Positions 18,345 to 27,328 of a stretch of DNA of 64,000 nucleotides are shown here, piece by piece. A program made the position numbers and the translations under genes. Source of the stretch: Gemmatimonadota bacterium (GTDB taxonomy: Bacteria > Latescibacterota > UBA2968 > UBA8231); NCBI GenBank assembly GCA_018660835.1, contig JABJJN010000008.1, forward strand, positions 110,977-174,976, given 5' to 3'. A model generated the notes under the pieces. The model saw only the letters and a program-made list of their open reading frames with translations, was not told where the DNA came from and searched no databases. Within the stretch, counting starts at the first letter, position 1, and every line of letters begins with the position of its first letter.

Positions 18345-18519
18345 GCTTTTCACAGATACCCTCCGAATCCTGCCGTTGTCCGCTGTGCCCCAAATGAATG
18401 GCAAGAATGAGCTGAGCAAAACCTGCGAAACGCCTGCGAGCGACACCGGGGCACGCATGTCACACATCCAGCACCCGATTCTGTGCGATTCTCTCGAGTA
18501 GACCCGAACGGCAGGATTC

Positions 18520-18550
18520 TTGCAGGGCTCCTATGGGTATCGACTATAAT
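18520..18550 (+). promoter_or_regulatory. Candidate promoter for the porin gene
   Basis: A perfect TATAAT (18545-18550) with TTGCAG (18520-18525) 19 bases before it, 45 bases ahead of the porin ATG. The -10 is the best in the window; the -35 and spacing are poor. Confidence 0.45.
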
Positions 18551-18594
18551 CGGACTTACAAGTCTTAAGATAGAAAGACGTGGAGGAGAAGAGG

Positions 18595-20037
18595 ATGCGA
18601 CATCTGAGCTGGATCATGTTCCTGGGCGCACTGTCCATCACCACTGCAGCACAAGCCGACACGAAGCTGACCTACAGCGGCGTGTATACGGCATGGTCTC
18701 AATCCCAGCACGCCTTCCGCTTCGACGCCGATGCATACGATGACAACTACATCGTGCAGATGCTTCGGCTGAACCTCGCGCTGGCACCGAATGAGCGCAT
18801 GAAGGTCGTAACTCGCTTCGATATGGGACAAGGATGGTGGGGCGTCGACAATGCGGATCGCACAGTGAACCGTACGGGCGCCACGGGTGGCAGCAGCCTC
18901 TTCGACTTCAAGGACACCAACTTCCTGCTGCATGTAGACCAGGCATATGCTCAGTTCACCCTTGCACCGCACCCACTGACCTTCCGTGTGGGGCGACAGT
19001 CCTTTCGTCTGGGCAACAAACTCGTCATCGACAACAATCTCGACGGCATCCAGCTCGATATTGGCGGTGTCGGCGACGGTCTCACCATCGGATGGGCGAA
19101 GATGTCGGAGGGTGGAGACAATATCAGTGATATCGACGCCAGCAAGACCGGTGGTGCCGACAATCGTGACGCCGACCTGCTACTCGTCAATTTCCGCAGC
19201 AAGATGGCCGGTGGCACCTACAATCTCTTCTCCGCCTATTACACCGATCGCAGCTCCGACGACGGCAACGCCTACATCCCCGACCACCTCAACTACTTCA
19301 AGACGCGCTTCTCGGCGCAGCCGACAACACTGACAGTGTTTGGCCTGGCTGGCGACACGAAACTGGGCGCCATCAAGTTGGCTGGTGAGGTTGAGTATCT
19401 CACGGGGACCGACGACGTCGACAACGCCACCCACGGTGCGCAGGCATGGGATATCAACAATGGCGATCTCAGCGGCTTCAATCTCTATCTGAAGGCCGAT
19501 ATGCCAATGGGTGATCGACTCAGTGTAGGTGGGGTCTTTGGGATGGGTTCCGGTGATGACGATTTGACATCCGGCGCCGGCAATGTCAACAAGATCCGCA
19601 CGTCGGGCTTCTTCTACCTGACCGAGATCTGGGAAGACTCCATTATGCCGGACGAGGAGGGCATCACACCTCAGGGTCTGGGCGCGCCCAATGTCCGTGG
19701 TTATCGCGAATTGGAGAACACGACAGCCCTGCAGGTGAATGGCACATTTAAGCCCTCGAAAAAACTCAGCCTCTTTGCTTCGGCAACCTATCTGCAGGCA
19801 ACGCAGGACATTCCAGCCTGGAATAACGATGGCACACCCAACTACGCACTGACGGCGAACGACCTGGGGCAGGAGGTCGACTTCCGTGTTTCATATCTGA
19901 TCGAGCAAGGGCTCAGTGCCCATCTGCGCGGCGGCATCTTCATGCCCGGAGATGCGGCGGGCTATTTGATCAATGGGAATGCGCTCAGCGACGACTCGGC
20001 CTGGGAGCTGAAAGGAGTCATCACCCTCAAATTCTAA
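18595..20037 (+). CDS. Outer-membrane porin-like beta-barrel protein
   Basis: A 480-residue protein with a Sec signal peptide cut after TTAAQA. The mature chain alternates polar and hydrophobic residues in about 16-18 strands, and ends in ...VITLKF, the terminal aromatic residue recognised by the BAM machinery. The N-terminal third (VVTRFDMGQGWWG, AYAQFTLAPHPLTFRVGRQSFRLG) recalls alginate-export/porin-like barrels. It likely lets small solutes through the outer membrane. GGAGGAG lies just before the ATG at 18595; the GTG at 18580 is less likely. Monocistronic, with a candidate promoter directly upstream. Confidence 0.8.
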   Translation: MRHLSWIMFLGALSITTAAQADTKLTYSGVYTAWSQSQHAFRFDADAYDDNYIVQMLRLNLALAPNERMKVVTRFDMGQGWWGVDNADRTVNRTGATGGSSLFDFKDTNFLLHVDQAYAQFTLAPHPLTFRVGRQSFRLGNKLVIDNNLDGIQLDIGGVGDGLTIGWAKMSEGGDNISDIDASKTGGADNRDADLLLVNFRSKMAGGTYNLFSAYYTDRSSDDGNAYIPDHLNYFKTRFSAQPTTLTVFGLAGDTKLGAIKLAGEVEYLTGTDDVDNATHGAQAWDINNGDLSGFNLYLKADMPMGDRLSVGGVFGMGSGDDDLTSGAGNVNKIRTSGFFYLTEIWEDSIMPDEEGITPQGLGAPNVRGYRELENTTALQVNGTFKPSKKLSLFASATYLQATQDIPAWNNDGTPNYALTANDLGQEVDFRVSYLIEQGLSAHLRGGIFMPGDAAGYLINGNALSDDSAWELKGVITLKF

Positions 20038-20083
20038 CCAGCGCGTGCAAGTGGCCGAAGGAATCGACTTTGCCTGAAGCTGA

Positions 20084-21160
20084 CTACCGAGATGACTTCA
20101 CCTCAGCTTTCGGATAGCGTTGGCCTGTGATCTGCCAGCGAGTGGTCTCGCTTCGACGCGATGCGGCGACGATGGCTTTGGAACGATCGCGCTCAAACAC
20201 GAGCTGAAAGGGCCACGAGCGCAGGTCGAAGACATCTCGCTCGACGGGGATCAGTTCGTTCTTCGGCCACAGCCAGCCGTAGTGCCGCATGACAAGTTCG
20301 CCCTTCTCCACGCCAATCGTGAACTCGACGTCTTGCTTGAGATGCAGTGGCACTTCGCGCGGCAGCCCACCCACGCGGCGCGCCACATCCGGGCCAAATC
20401 GACTCCGCCCGCCGGCTCGGCGCGGTGTCGAATTGCGCTGATAGGTGTACGTGCCGGTATACTCGGCCAGGGCCGCCGTCTTCACAGGAGACGCGGCCAC
20501 GACGGGTTGGGACAAAAAGTCGCCGATCTGTTGATAGGTCTCCTGCCAATCGCCCGAGCTACTGTCGATGCTGAGGCTGGGCAGATCCAGTTCTGCCAGG
20601 TGCTGCTCCATGATCTGTCGGGCGTCGATCCAGTTCTGCACGAGGCCATCGAACCCCTCAAGGTCGCGGCGCCGACTGTAGATGCTGGCGTCAGCCTGTT
20701 GGATGTAGTGCTCCTCGACGCGTTCGCCGCGCACATCCAGGATGTGGCGCATAGCCTGCGCATAATCAGGCTGATGGAGGTAGAGCATCACAGGCTTGAG
20801 GGGAGCGCAAAACTGCGCCATGCGTGTGATGACTTTGCTGATTCGGGCAGGTTTGACGTCGGCACGCAGGAGAGGGCTGATCAACTGCTGGAAGAAATGG
20901 CCCTCCATCACCACGATCTCCTTCGACCGTCGCGCCCGCGAGGCAAAGTCACGCCATCGTCTCAGGGCCGCCGTTCCATACTCCTTGAAACCCTTGGCGC
21001 GAACGATCCCCTTCGTCGCCGCCACAGGATGCGGCTGCTCTTGCTGGGAGAACCAGCGACACGGATGGCCGGCACGCTGCAATTGACGCCACAGGTGTTG
21101 AGCCGTCGAGGACTTTCCCACACCGGGACAGCCTTCCACGAGAATCAGTCGTGTGTCCAT
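20084..21160 (-). CDS. P-loop NTPase, thymidylate/adenylate-kinase-like, with C-terminal extension
   Basis: A 358-residue protein. A Walker A motif, EGCPGVGKSST (residues 9-19), opens an N-terminal kinase-like domain with a DRx-like lid region (IVVMEGHFFQQ, LYLHQPDYAQAM), which resembles small-molecule kinases such as thymidylate kinase. The C-terminal ~120 residues (TGTYTYQRNSTPRR onward) are beta-rich and not familiar. The substrate is unknown. I start at MDTRLILVEG, as the P-loop strand must be near the N-terminus; the longer frame to 21346 runs through the spacer shared with the first URO-D gene. It converges with the porin gene. Confidence 0.65.
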   Translation of the reverse strand: MDTRLILVEGCPGVGKSSTAQHLWRQLQRAGHPCRWFSQQEQPHPVAATKGIVRAKGFKEYGTAALRRWRDFASRARRSKEIVVMEGHFFQQLISPLLRADVKPARISKVITRMAQFCAPLKPVMLYLHQPDYAQAMRHILDVRGERVEEHYIQQADASIYSRRRDLEGFDGLVQNWIDARQIMEQHLAELDLPSLSIDSSSGDWQETYQQIGDFLSQPVVAASPVKTAALAEYTGTYTYQRNSTPRRAGGRSRFGPDVARRVGGLPREVPLHLKQDVEFTIGVEKGELVMRHYGWLWPKNELIPVERDVFDLRSWPFQLVFERDRSKAIVAASRRSETTRWQITGQRYPKAEVKSSR

Positions 21161-21355
21161 CGGCCTAAACGGCTGGAATCGTGAGAATCTGCATATCTGA
21201 ACGATATGCCACCATGGCACTCTTTGGCGAACCGGTGATCTGCTCGAGACAACGACAGAGTGATCATTTTTTTCTTCGCCTCGCAGGTGCAGTTTCGGGT
21301 TAGTTAACCTCATACTGGACGCGTCACCCTCCACCTGGCGAACCACTCCTGATCT

Positions 21356-22465
21356 GTGATGACGATCGATTTCTCTGATCTACATCGGCGCGTCTGTTTC
21401 GGCGAAGCAGAAGGGCGCATCATCTGGCAGCCGCGTATTCTCGCCTGGTTCACGGACCGAGACTTCGCCGGCGTGCCATTGCCCGCTCCGTACACAGGTA
21501 TGTCGCCTTACGAAGTGTATCGTGAGTTAGGCTGTTCTGCCCGACTCTACGAATACAACGCCTGTTTTCGCCGTACAGAGGATGCTCGCGTGCGGGTTTC
21601 CACCGAGCAGGTTGGAGATCTTACTCACACGACGATCGAGACACCCGTGGGTAGCCAACTTCGCGTGACGCGCAGCACGCCCAACAGTTGGCATCCGATC
21701 ACTCAAAAGTGGGAGGTGACCCATGCCGACGAATTGCGTGCTGCGACGTGGCGGGAGGAGCATTGCACCTGGCACTGGGACGAAGCGTGTTATCAACGCC
21801 TGTTAGGCGAAGTCGGAGACTTAGGCGCCCCAACCACCTTCATGCCGCGCATGAATATTGAGTCACTCTATCTCGAAAAGATGGGTGTCGAAAGTGCCAT
21901 CTATGCACTATACGACGACACCGACGCGGTAGAAGCCTTCTTCGCCGCCCTCGAAAGATCCCATGATCGCCTCCTCGACGTCATCTGTGCCTGCCCTGTG
22001 GAGATTGTCAACTTTGGTGAGAACGTCCACGCAGGTACCCTCTCCCCCGATCTGTTCGAACGATATCATCTGCCCGCCTGCCAGCGCCGCTGTGCACGTC
22101 TGCACGAAGCGGGCAAGTTCGTGTGCTCCCATTGGGACGGAGACACTGGGCCACTGCTGCCCTACGTTCGCCAGACAGGGCTCGACGGCATTGAGGCCAT
22201 CACGCCGCAACCCCAGGGCGATGTCACATTGCAACAGGCGCGCGAAGCGCTCGGCGACGAGATGTATCTGCTCGACGGAATCCCCGCCGTCTACTTCGAT
22301 GACACATACGGGATCGACGTATTGGAAGCCTGCGTACACGAGATCATCGAACTCTTCGCACCAAATCTGGTGCTCGGGATCTCCGATGAAATCTCATCGA
22401 CAGGTGATCTGGAGAGGGTGCGTCGTGTCGGTGAGATCGTCGATGACTACAACGCACATCTCTAA
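21356..22465 (+). CDS. URO-D superfamily protein A (HxDG class)
   Basis: First of 17 URO-D-type genes. A 369-residue (beta/alpha)8 barrel of the uroporphyrinogen decarboxylase/MtaA/CmuA superfamily. The strand where MtaA carries its zinc H-x-C reads CSHWDGD here, so the cysteine is replaced by Asp. Other family blocks: YLEKMGVESAIYALYDDTDAV, LSPDLFERYHLPACQRRC and LVLGISDEIS. It is not HemE: the N-terminal arginine motif that binds porphyrin carboxylates is absent. GTG (21356) and ATG (21359) are both possible starts. Only 18 bases separate its end from convergent gene B. Confidence 0.75.
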   Translation: MMTIDFSDLHRRVCFGEAEGRIIWQPRILAWFTDRDFAGVPLPAPYTGMSPYEVYRELGCSARLYEYNACFRRTEDARVRVSTEQVGDLTHTTIETPVGSQLRVTRSTPNSWHPITQKWEVTHADELRAATWREEHCTWHWDEACYQRLLGEVGDLGAPTTFMPRMNIESLYLEKMGVESAIYALYDDTDAVEAFFAALERSHDRLLDVICACPVEIVNFGENVHAGTLSPDLFERYHLPACQRRCARLHEAGKFVCSHWDGDTGPLLPYVRQTGLDGIEAITPQPQGDVTLQQAREALGDEMYLLDGIPAVYFDDTYGIDVLEACVHEIIELFAPNLVLGISDEISSTGDLERVRRVGEIVDDYNAHL

Positions 22466-22483
22466 ACCTTCACCGACACTCAG

Positions 22484-23545
22484 TTACTCGTAGCTCCCAC
22501 ACTCGGCAAGCGTACGAAGAGCCAATTGATAGTTGCTCAGCGACACGTCGCTTGGCACGGAGTGATCGGTGTGGAACAGGTATCCAGCGGCCCCCTCCTT
22601 GCCGGCGGCCACTTTCGTCCGCACCTCCTCGACAACATCCTCTTCGCTACCTGCCAGTTTGGTCGCATCAATGCCGCCAAACAGAGCCAGATGATCACCG
22701 TATTCGGTGCGCAGAGCCCCCACATCGAGGCCTGCTTTGGCTTCCAGCGGGTGTAGTCCAGTAAAGCCCGCCTGCAGGAAATCTGGAATCAGAGGTCGTA
22801 CGTCGCCATCTGAGTGCAAGATGATAGGTAAACCATCTGCGGCGAAGTGCTCACAGACGCGACGGTGATGTGGCATCACTTGTTCGCGGTACATGGCTGG
22901 AGAAATCAGTGGCGCCGTTCGATAACCCAGATCATCCGCCAGGAAGACACCATCAAACTCGAAGCCCGCCGCCTTCATCCCATCATACAGATCGATGATC
23001 AACTGCGCATGTTGGGCCATCATGTCTCCAGGCCATTCTGGTTCCTGGATCATGGCCATCAGCATCGTCTCAAGGCCAATCCTGTGCCATGTGGGATGAA
23101 ATGAAGCATGCGCCGAAAAGGCGACGAACTGGTCTTTTTCTCGCGCCCGTCGGTAGCCATCCAGTGTGGGCAAGCGCAGCGAGTTGTAGGTCAACCGGTC
23201 ACGGTGTTTCCGCCAGGCATCCGCTGAGTCGATGGTGAATTCGAGCCAATGAGGCGTCCAGTCGTCACCGATGGCGATCACCTTGCGTGTCGCCCCATCA
23301 CCATCGACGTAGATGCGATATCGGTCTGTCTCTTCTATGGTGTGTTCGGGGAATTGCAGGGAATAGTCACCACCGATACGAGCCATTTCACAACCGAAGT
23401 GCTCACCGAGATCAACATCCGCGGGAAGACCTTCGCGGCGCCAACGAATCTCCGTGGAACGCCAGAACGCGTCCTGGTACGGCACCCTATCATGTGGCAG
23501 CCCTCCCAGAGCACATCGGATGCGCTCCCGTGATGTCATACTCAT
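22484..23545 (-). CDS. URO-D superfamily protein B (HxDG class)
   Basis: A 353-residue URO-D-type barrel. It has the usual start MTSRERIRCALGGLPHDRVP, then FDGVFLADDLGYRTAPLISP, the signature ILHSDGD (HxDG, no zinc cysteine), LHPLEAKAGLDV, LFGGID and LFHTDHSVPSDV. The HxDG form is common in uncharacterised URO-D proteins of catabolic clusters; methyl transfer to or from a corrinoid is the known chemistry of nearby groups but is not shown for this class. Third gene of a leftward operon D-C-B, 19 bases after C. Confidence 0.85.
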   Translation of the reverse strand: MSMTSRERIRCALGGLPHDRVPYQDAFWRSTEIRWRREGLPADVDLGEHFGCEMARIGGDYSLQFPEHTIEETDRYRIYVDGDGATRKVIAIGDDWTPHWLEFTIDSADAWRKHRDRLTYNSLRLPTLDGYRRAREKDQFVAFSAHASFHPTWHRIGLETMLMAMIQEPEWPGDMMAQHAQLIIDLYDGMKAAGFEFDGVFLADDLGYRTAPLISPAMYREQVMPHHRRVCEHFAADGLPIILHSDGDVRPLIPDFLQAGFTGLHPLEAKAGLDVGALRTEYGDHLALFGGIDATKLAGSEEDVVEEVRTKVAAGKEGAAGYLFHTDHSVPSDVSLSNYQLALRTLAECGSYE

Positions 23546-23564
23546 GTGCCATCCTCCATGCGGA

Positions 23565-24713
23565 TCAAGAATAGTGGTCCCTCAGACGATCAAACTCGTC
23601 GAGGAAAGCCAGGAAATTGTCGTATTTGGTACCAAAGGCGACTGAGTGCGATGGACCGAGGATGAAGCCGCCGCCGGGTGCACCACGCTCCATCGCGGTG
23701 CGTACAGCGGCGCGGGTCTCAGCGGTGGTTCCGGCGATGAGCACCTCCACTGGTACGCCTCCCCAGAAACACAATGTCTCTCCGTAGTTTTGCTTGAGCA
23801 GACCGACCTCCATGCCCGCCGTCGTTTGCAGCGACTGGTAACAGTCGACGCCGGCATCGATGAACATGTCCATCAGTGGCATGTTATTGCCACAGTTGTG
23901 AAAGATGATCTGTTGGACGCCCGATTCTCTGACATGCTGCATTCGAGCCTTGAGATACGGATAGCTCAGTTCGCGGAACATGTCCGGTGACACGAGGGGC
24001 CCATTGCTGCCAGCCGTATCCTGTTCCATCAGCACACCTGCAGCACCTGGCCGAATGCAGTGTGCATCAAGGGCGTTCTGACGCGCCACGGACTGCCGAT
24101 TGGCGGCAGCGATCACCTCTGGCTGCAGGGCGTGCAGCACCAGCCCCTCCTCAGTGCCCCCCAGCAAGGTCAGCGCCGTGATCCCCCCCGTTGAAGATGC
24201 CACGTAGCGTTCGTCGCCGAGTTCAGCGATGACGTGATCGAGGACCTCGAACATGCTGGCGTCGGGAGGTTCAGGTGGCGTGTCGTCGGCAAAATCCTCC
24301 ACCGACCAGTTTCGCTCGCCCACGGTCGGATCGTAGACACACCGTATCTCGTTGGCACTCCGTGATGCCTGATAGACACGACCTCGTTCGTCCTCCCAGC
24401 GATCGTCGCCGATGGCCCGTGGACGCAGCGGTTCATAGTCGACGGGCGGCAGGAGCATAGCCTCCTTGGGCAGCAACAGGTCGGCACAGTCCATCAGGCG
24501 GTAGAAGTCGACCACATCTGCCTTTAGACCTGCAGCCAATTCGTTTCGACGTCCCTCCCAAAGGGCAATCTGACTCTCCACTTTGTCACGCACGAAGGTA
24601 GAGCGCCCCAATACGCGCCCCACCGTATCGCAGTCGACGGCATAGAAACCCAGTGGTACTCGGTCCACGGGCTGGCGATTGATGGCAGCGCTAACGCGTT
24701 GCTTCGAGTTCAT
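23565..24713 (-). CDS. URO-D superfamily protein C (HxCG class)
   Basis: A 382-residue URO-D-type barrel starting MNSKQRVSAAINRQPVDRVPLG. The signature strand is IIFHNCGNN, keeping the H-x-C pair that binds zinc in MtaA/MtbA, followed by YQSLQTTAGMEV, LCFWGGVPVE and GGGFILGPSHSV. The third MtaA cysteine is not present at the last strand (GPSH instead). The frame continues to 24764 but the start at 24713 fits the family. Second gene of the D-C-B operon, only 5 bases after D. Confidence 0.87.
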   Translation of the reverse strand: MNSKQRVSAAINRQPVDRVPLGFYAVDCDTVGRVLGRSTFVRDKVESQIALWEGRRNELAAGLKADVVDFYRLMDCADLLLPKEAMLLPPVDYEPLRPRAIGDDRWEDERGRVYQASRSANEIRCVYDPTVGERNWSVEDFADDTPPEPPDASMFEVLDHVIAELGDERYVASSTGGITALTLLGGTEEGLVLHALQPEVIAAANRQSVARQNALDAHCIRPGAAGVLMEQDTAGSNGPLVSPDMFRELSYPYLKARMQHVRESGVQQIIFHNCGNNMPLMDMFIDAGVDCYQSLQTTAGMEVGLLKQNYGETLCFWGGVPVEVLIAGTTAETRAAVRTAMERGAPGGGFILGPSHSVAFGTKYDNFLAFLDEFDRLRDHYS

Positions 24714-24718
24714 GGGTG

Positions 24719-25933
24719 TCAGATGAACACCTCGTCGATCACCTGCCTGCACATGGCCACCCATTGGCGCACTCGCTGCGGGTCTCCTTCCACCGTCTCT
24801 ACATCCTTCAGCGTGATGTCAACGAAGTTGTCCCTGCAAGCCATCAAATCCTGGCGCAGGAGCTGCCTTACCCGCTCGTGATCGAGACCGTAGCCAACCA
24901 TGTCCGTCGGACTCGGGCGATAACTGAATACGTAGTCTCGCCCGATCTGTTGCGCGCAGCGTTCGACGTCAGCAAAGGGTGAAACAGCGATGCGGCGTAG
25001 ATTTGGAATCTGCCGTAGCATCGTGATCTTATCGGTCAGATCTTCGCAACAACCGTAGGCGACGAGACCGAACTGCTGCATGATGGGCAGTTGGTGTTGC
25101 AGCAGGAACTCCTCATGCATCTGGGGTGACACACCGGTAAACTCCTGGGCGGCGGTGAAACACCACAGTTGGCTTCGACTCACCCCATGCTGATTGGCCA
25201 CGGGATCGTCGAGCTCTTCTGCATAGGCCATCGCCTGGTTGTAGTGCGAGGTCAGCCCCAGATCGCCCTCTTCCTCGGCCTGCCGTTGTGCGCGCTGTAC
25301 TCCTTCTGACATGAAACCGAGCAGGTCGTGCAACCATTGTGGTCGATCGATCATGTCGACCATGAAGTGCTCAATCCCACGCAGGTATCCCAGGTCGGTG
25401 GACAGATCCGCTGACCACGTCCAATACGCAGGACCGCGATCGACATCGACATCGATCAGATCACCCAGACATTCCTGCACACGAGCCAGATTCTCCGCCG
25501 TGCGTGTCTCGTCAATCTCGTGTCGCGGTGGGAGAAGCTTCCCCATGTCTGCCGGATCTCTGATCGGATAGTCGACCTTGAACGAGCCATGGAGATCATT
25601 CGTACGTTGGCGCTCGAGTGGCACACCCCAACCACTGCACACGTGCTGGGCCCGAACCGTCACCCAAGGCTCGAAGACTGAATCGTCACCGAGCCGGTCC
25701 CAGAACAGGTGGCGACGGAAGAAATCCTCCATCTGGCGCCACAATGGATCCTGACAACGCGGTTGGCTATCGGGCATTTCGTGCCAGGCGAAAGCGCGGA
25801 TATAGATCGGTGGCCGCGTCTGTCGCAGGCTGTTGTGCCGCCGCCACAGTTGCCGTCGCTGCGCCTGTTCAGGACGCCGACATATGTCGACGTAGCGTCG
25901 TGCCAGATCGCGTATGTAGGTGCGTTCCTGCAA
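24719..25933 (-). CDS. URO-D superfamily protein D (TTG start)
   Basis: A 404-residue divergent URO-D-like protein. I place the start at a TTG (25931-25933): GGAGGT lies four bases upstream, and the resulting N-terminus (QERTYIRDLARRYVDI, then RRQLWRRHNSL) matches a known subgroup of long URO-D-like proteins. Two ATGs further up (26056, 26035) would add a tail that overlaps the divergent spacer. The signature strand reads YGCCEDL in place of HxCG, and the end has SPFADVERCAQQIG and VFSYRPSP. First gene of the leftward operon D-C-B. Confidence 0.75.
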   Translation of the reverse strand: MQERTYIRDLARRYVDICRRPEQAQRRQLWRRHNSLRQTRPPIYIRAFAWHEMPDSQPRCQDPLWRQMEDFFRRHLFWDRLGDDSVFEPWVTVRAQHVCSGWGVPLERQRTNDLHGSFKVDYPIRDPADMGKLLPPRHEIDETRTAENLARVQECLGDLIDVDVDRGPAYWTWSADLSTDLGYLRGIEHFMVDMIDRPQWLHDLLGFMSEGVQRAQRQAEEEGDLGLTSHYNQAMAYAEELDDPVANQHGVSRSQLWCFTAAQEFTGVSPQMHEEFLLQHQLPIMQQFGLVAYGCCEDLTDKITMLRQIPNLRRIAVSPFADVERCAQQIGRDYVFSYRPSPTDMVGYGLDHERVRQLLRQDLMACRDNFVDITLKDVETVEGDPQRVRQWVAMCRQVIDEVFI

Positions 25934-25937
25934 TACT

Positions 25938-25943
25938 ACCTCC
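25938..25943 (-). promoter_or_regulatory. Ribosome-binding site that fixes the TTG start of gene D
   Basis: GGAGGT on the minus strand, four bases before the TTG codon. No comparable site precedes the upstream ATG codons. Confidence 0.6.
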
Positions 25944-25959
25944 GTGCGAGGGTCTTCTG

Positions 25960-25974
25960 ATGTAACCTGACCAA
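25960..25974. promoter_or_regulatory. 15-base motif shared with the spacer before gene Q (copy 1)
   Basis: ATGTAACCTGACCAA on the plus strand, 27 bases before gene D's start. A 14/15 match, ATGTAACATGACCAA, lies at 46395-46409, 46 bases before gene Q. Both are in divergent spacers upstream of leftward URO-D operons, 20 kb apart. Confidence 0.4.
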
Positions 25975-26083
25975 CCTGACCCCATTTGGGAAACGGCCCC
26001 TTGCTCAACAGACGGCACCTCGGTATGGTGACCATGACGACCCGAGTTGGTTGCACTTCCTCTTAGCTGTGGAACTGGTCACC

Positions 26084-27301
26084 ATGAATTCCCGTGAACG
26101 CGTCCGCAAGATTCTGAACTTCGAGGAGGCTGATCGACCCGCGATCGATCTGGGTGCTACCCGGATGACGGGTACGGTGGCGTGGACCTATGAGGCCCTG
26201 AAACGAGCACTAGGCATCGACGAGGGACAGACGCGGGTCTTCGATCTGTTCCAGATGCTGGCTGAAGTCGAGGAGCCAGTACTCGATGCCCTGGGTTGCG
26301 ACTTTGCCATGGTGCCCGCAGATACGATGAACTATGGACTCACCCGCAACGGCTGGAAGGAATTTACCTTCTGGGGCGATCAGACCTTCCACGTACCAGC
26401 GGGTTTCCATCCGCAATCGACCGAGGACGGATCGCTGCTGGTGGGTGAGGGTCCCGAATGGACCGAAGCGGTAGCGCGTATGCCCGAAGGAGGCCGGTAT
26501 TTCGACGCACTTCATGTCGCCAATCTCACAGACACCTTCGAAGTACCACACATGGACGAGAAACAGTGGGCTCTACCGGGCCCTCTTGACGCCGACTTCC
26601 TCGAGCGTGAACGCGTCAAGATCAAGGCACTCTACGAATCCACAAGTCGTGCACTCGTGGTCACGCCTCCCTTCAGCCTTCCAGGTGGCTATGGCGGATT
26701 ATACCAGTGGGGGATGAAAATGGCCTTGGATCCGGTCCACTGCGAGCAATACATGCTGGCGCAGTGTGAGGCCAACGCCAGCAGGGCGCGACAATATCTG
26801 AGTGCAGTAGGCAAATATGTCGATGTCCTCGTTCTGAGCGGTGCTGACTACGGCACGCAGGACCGCGAAGTCTTCAGACCATCACTCTTCGGTGACATCA
26901 TCGCACCGGCTTGGAAGCTGGTGTGTGATGCAGTGCACGAGTTTCCCGACGTGAAGGTGTGGATCCACAGCTGCGGCTCCATTCCGGACTTGATCGGCTA
27001 TATCGCTGATGCGGGCGTCGACTGCCTCAACCCGGTCCAATGGGGTGCTGCAGGCATGGATCGACACTGGATGAAAGAGACCTACGGAGACCGTTTGGTC
27101 TTCTGGGGTGGCGGCATTAACACGCAGAACACCTTCCCCTTCGGCACCGAGGCCGATGTACGCCGTGAGGCCCAGGAGTGCCTGGAGATTTTTGCCCCCG
27201 GTGGCGGTTGCGTCGTCAATCCGATTCACAACATTCAGGCCGATGTGCCGATCGAAAATATCGTGGCACTCTACGAAACGGCACGGGCCTATCGCTACTA
27301 A
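26084..27301 (+). CDS. URO-D superfamily protein E (HxCG class)
   Basis: A 405-residue URO-D-type barrel starting MNSRERVRKILNFEEADRPAID. Family blocks: LVVTPPFSLPGGYGG, VLVLSGADYGTQ, the signature VWIHSCGSIPDLI (HxCG), LNPVQWGAAGMD, LVFWGGGINTQ and GGGCVVNPIHNIQADVP. A cysteine does occur near the last strand (GGGC) but out of register with MtaA. It heads a rightward operon with a glycosyltransferase (27 bases later) and a propeller protein, which links this copy to glycan metabolism by position. The 150 bp spacer to gene D must hold both promoters. Confidence 0.87.
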   Translation: MNSRERVRKILNFEEADRPAIDLGATRMTGTVAWTYEALKRALGIDEGQTRVFDLFQMLAEVEEPVLDALGCDFAMVPADTMNYGLTRNGWKEFTFWGDQTFHVPAGFHPQSTEDGSLLVGEGPEWTEAVARMPEGGRYFDALHVANLTDTFEVPHMDEKQWALPGPLDADFLERERVKIKALYESTSRALVVTPPFSLPGGYGGLYQWGMKMALDPVHCEQYMLAQCEANASRARQYLSAVGKYVDVLVLSGADYGTQDREVFRPSLFGDIIAPAWKLVCDAVHEFPDVKVWIHSCGSIPDLIGYIADAGVDCLNPVQWGAAGMDRHWMKETYGDRLVFWGGGINTQNTFPFGTEADVRREAQECLEIFAPGGGCVVNPIHNIQADVPIENIVALYETARAYRY

Positions 27302-27328
27302 ACCAACCCGTCGCCTGAAGGATGATCT

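Noticed and set aside
21261-21275. Rho-independent terminator at a run of seven T
   Set aside because: No stem precedes the T run.
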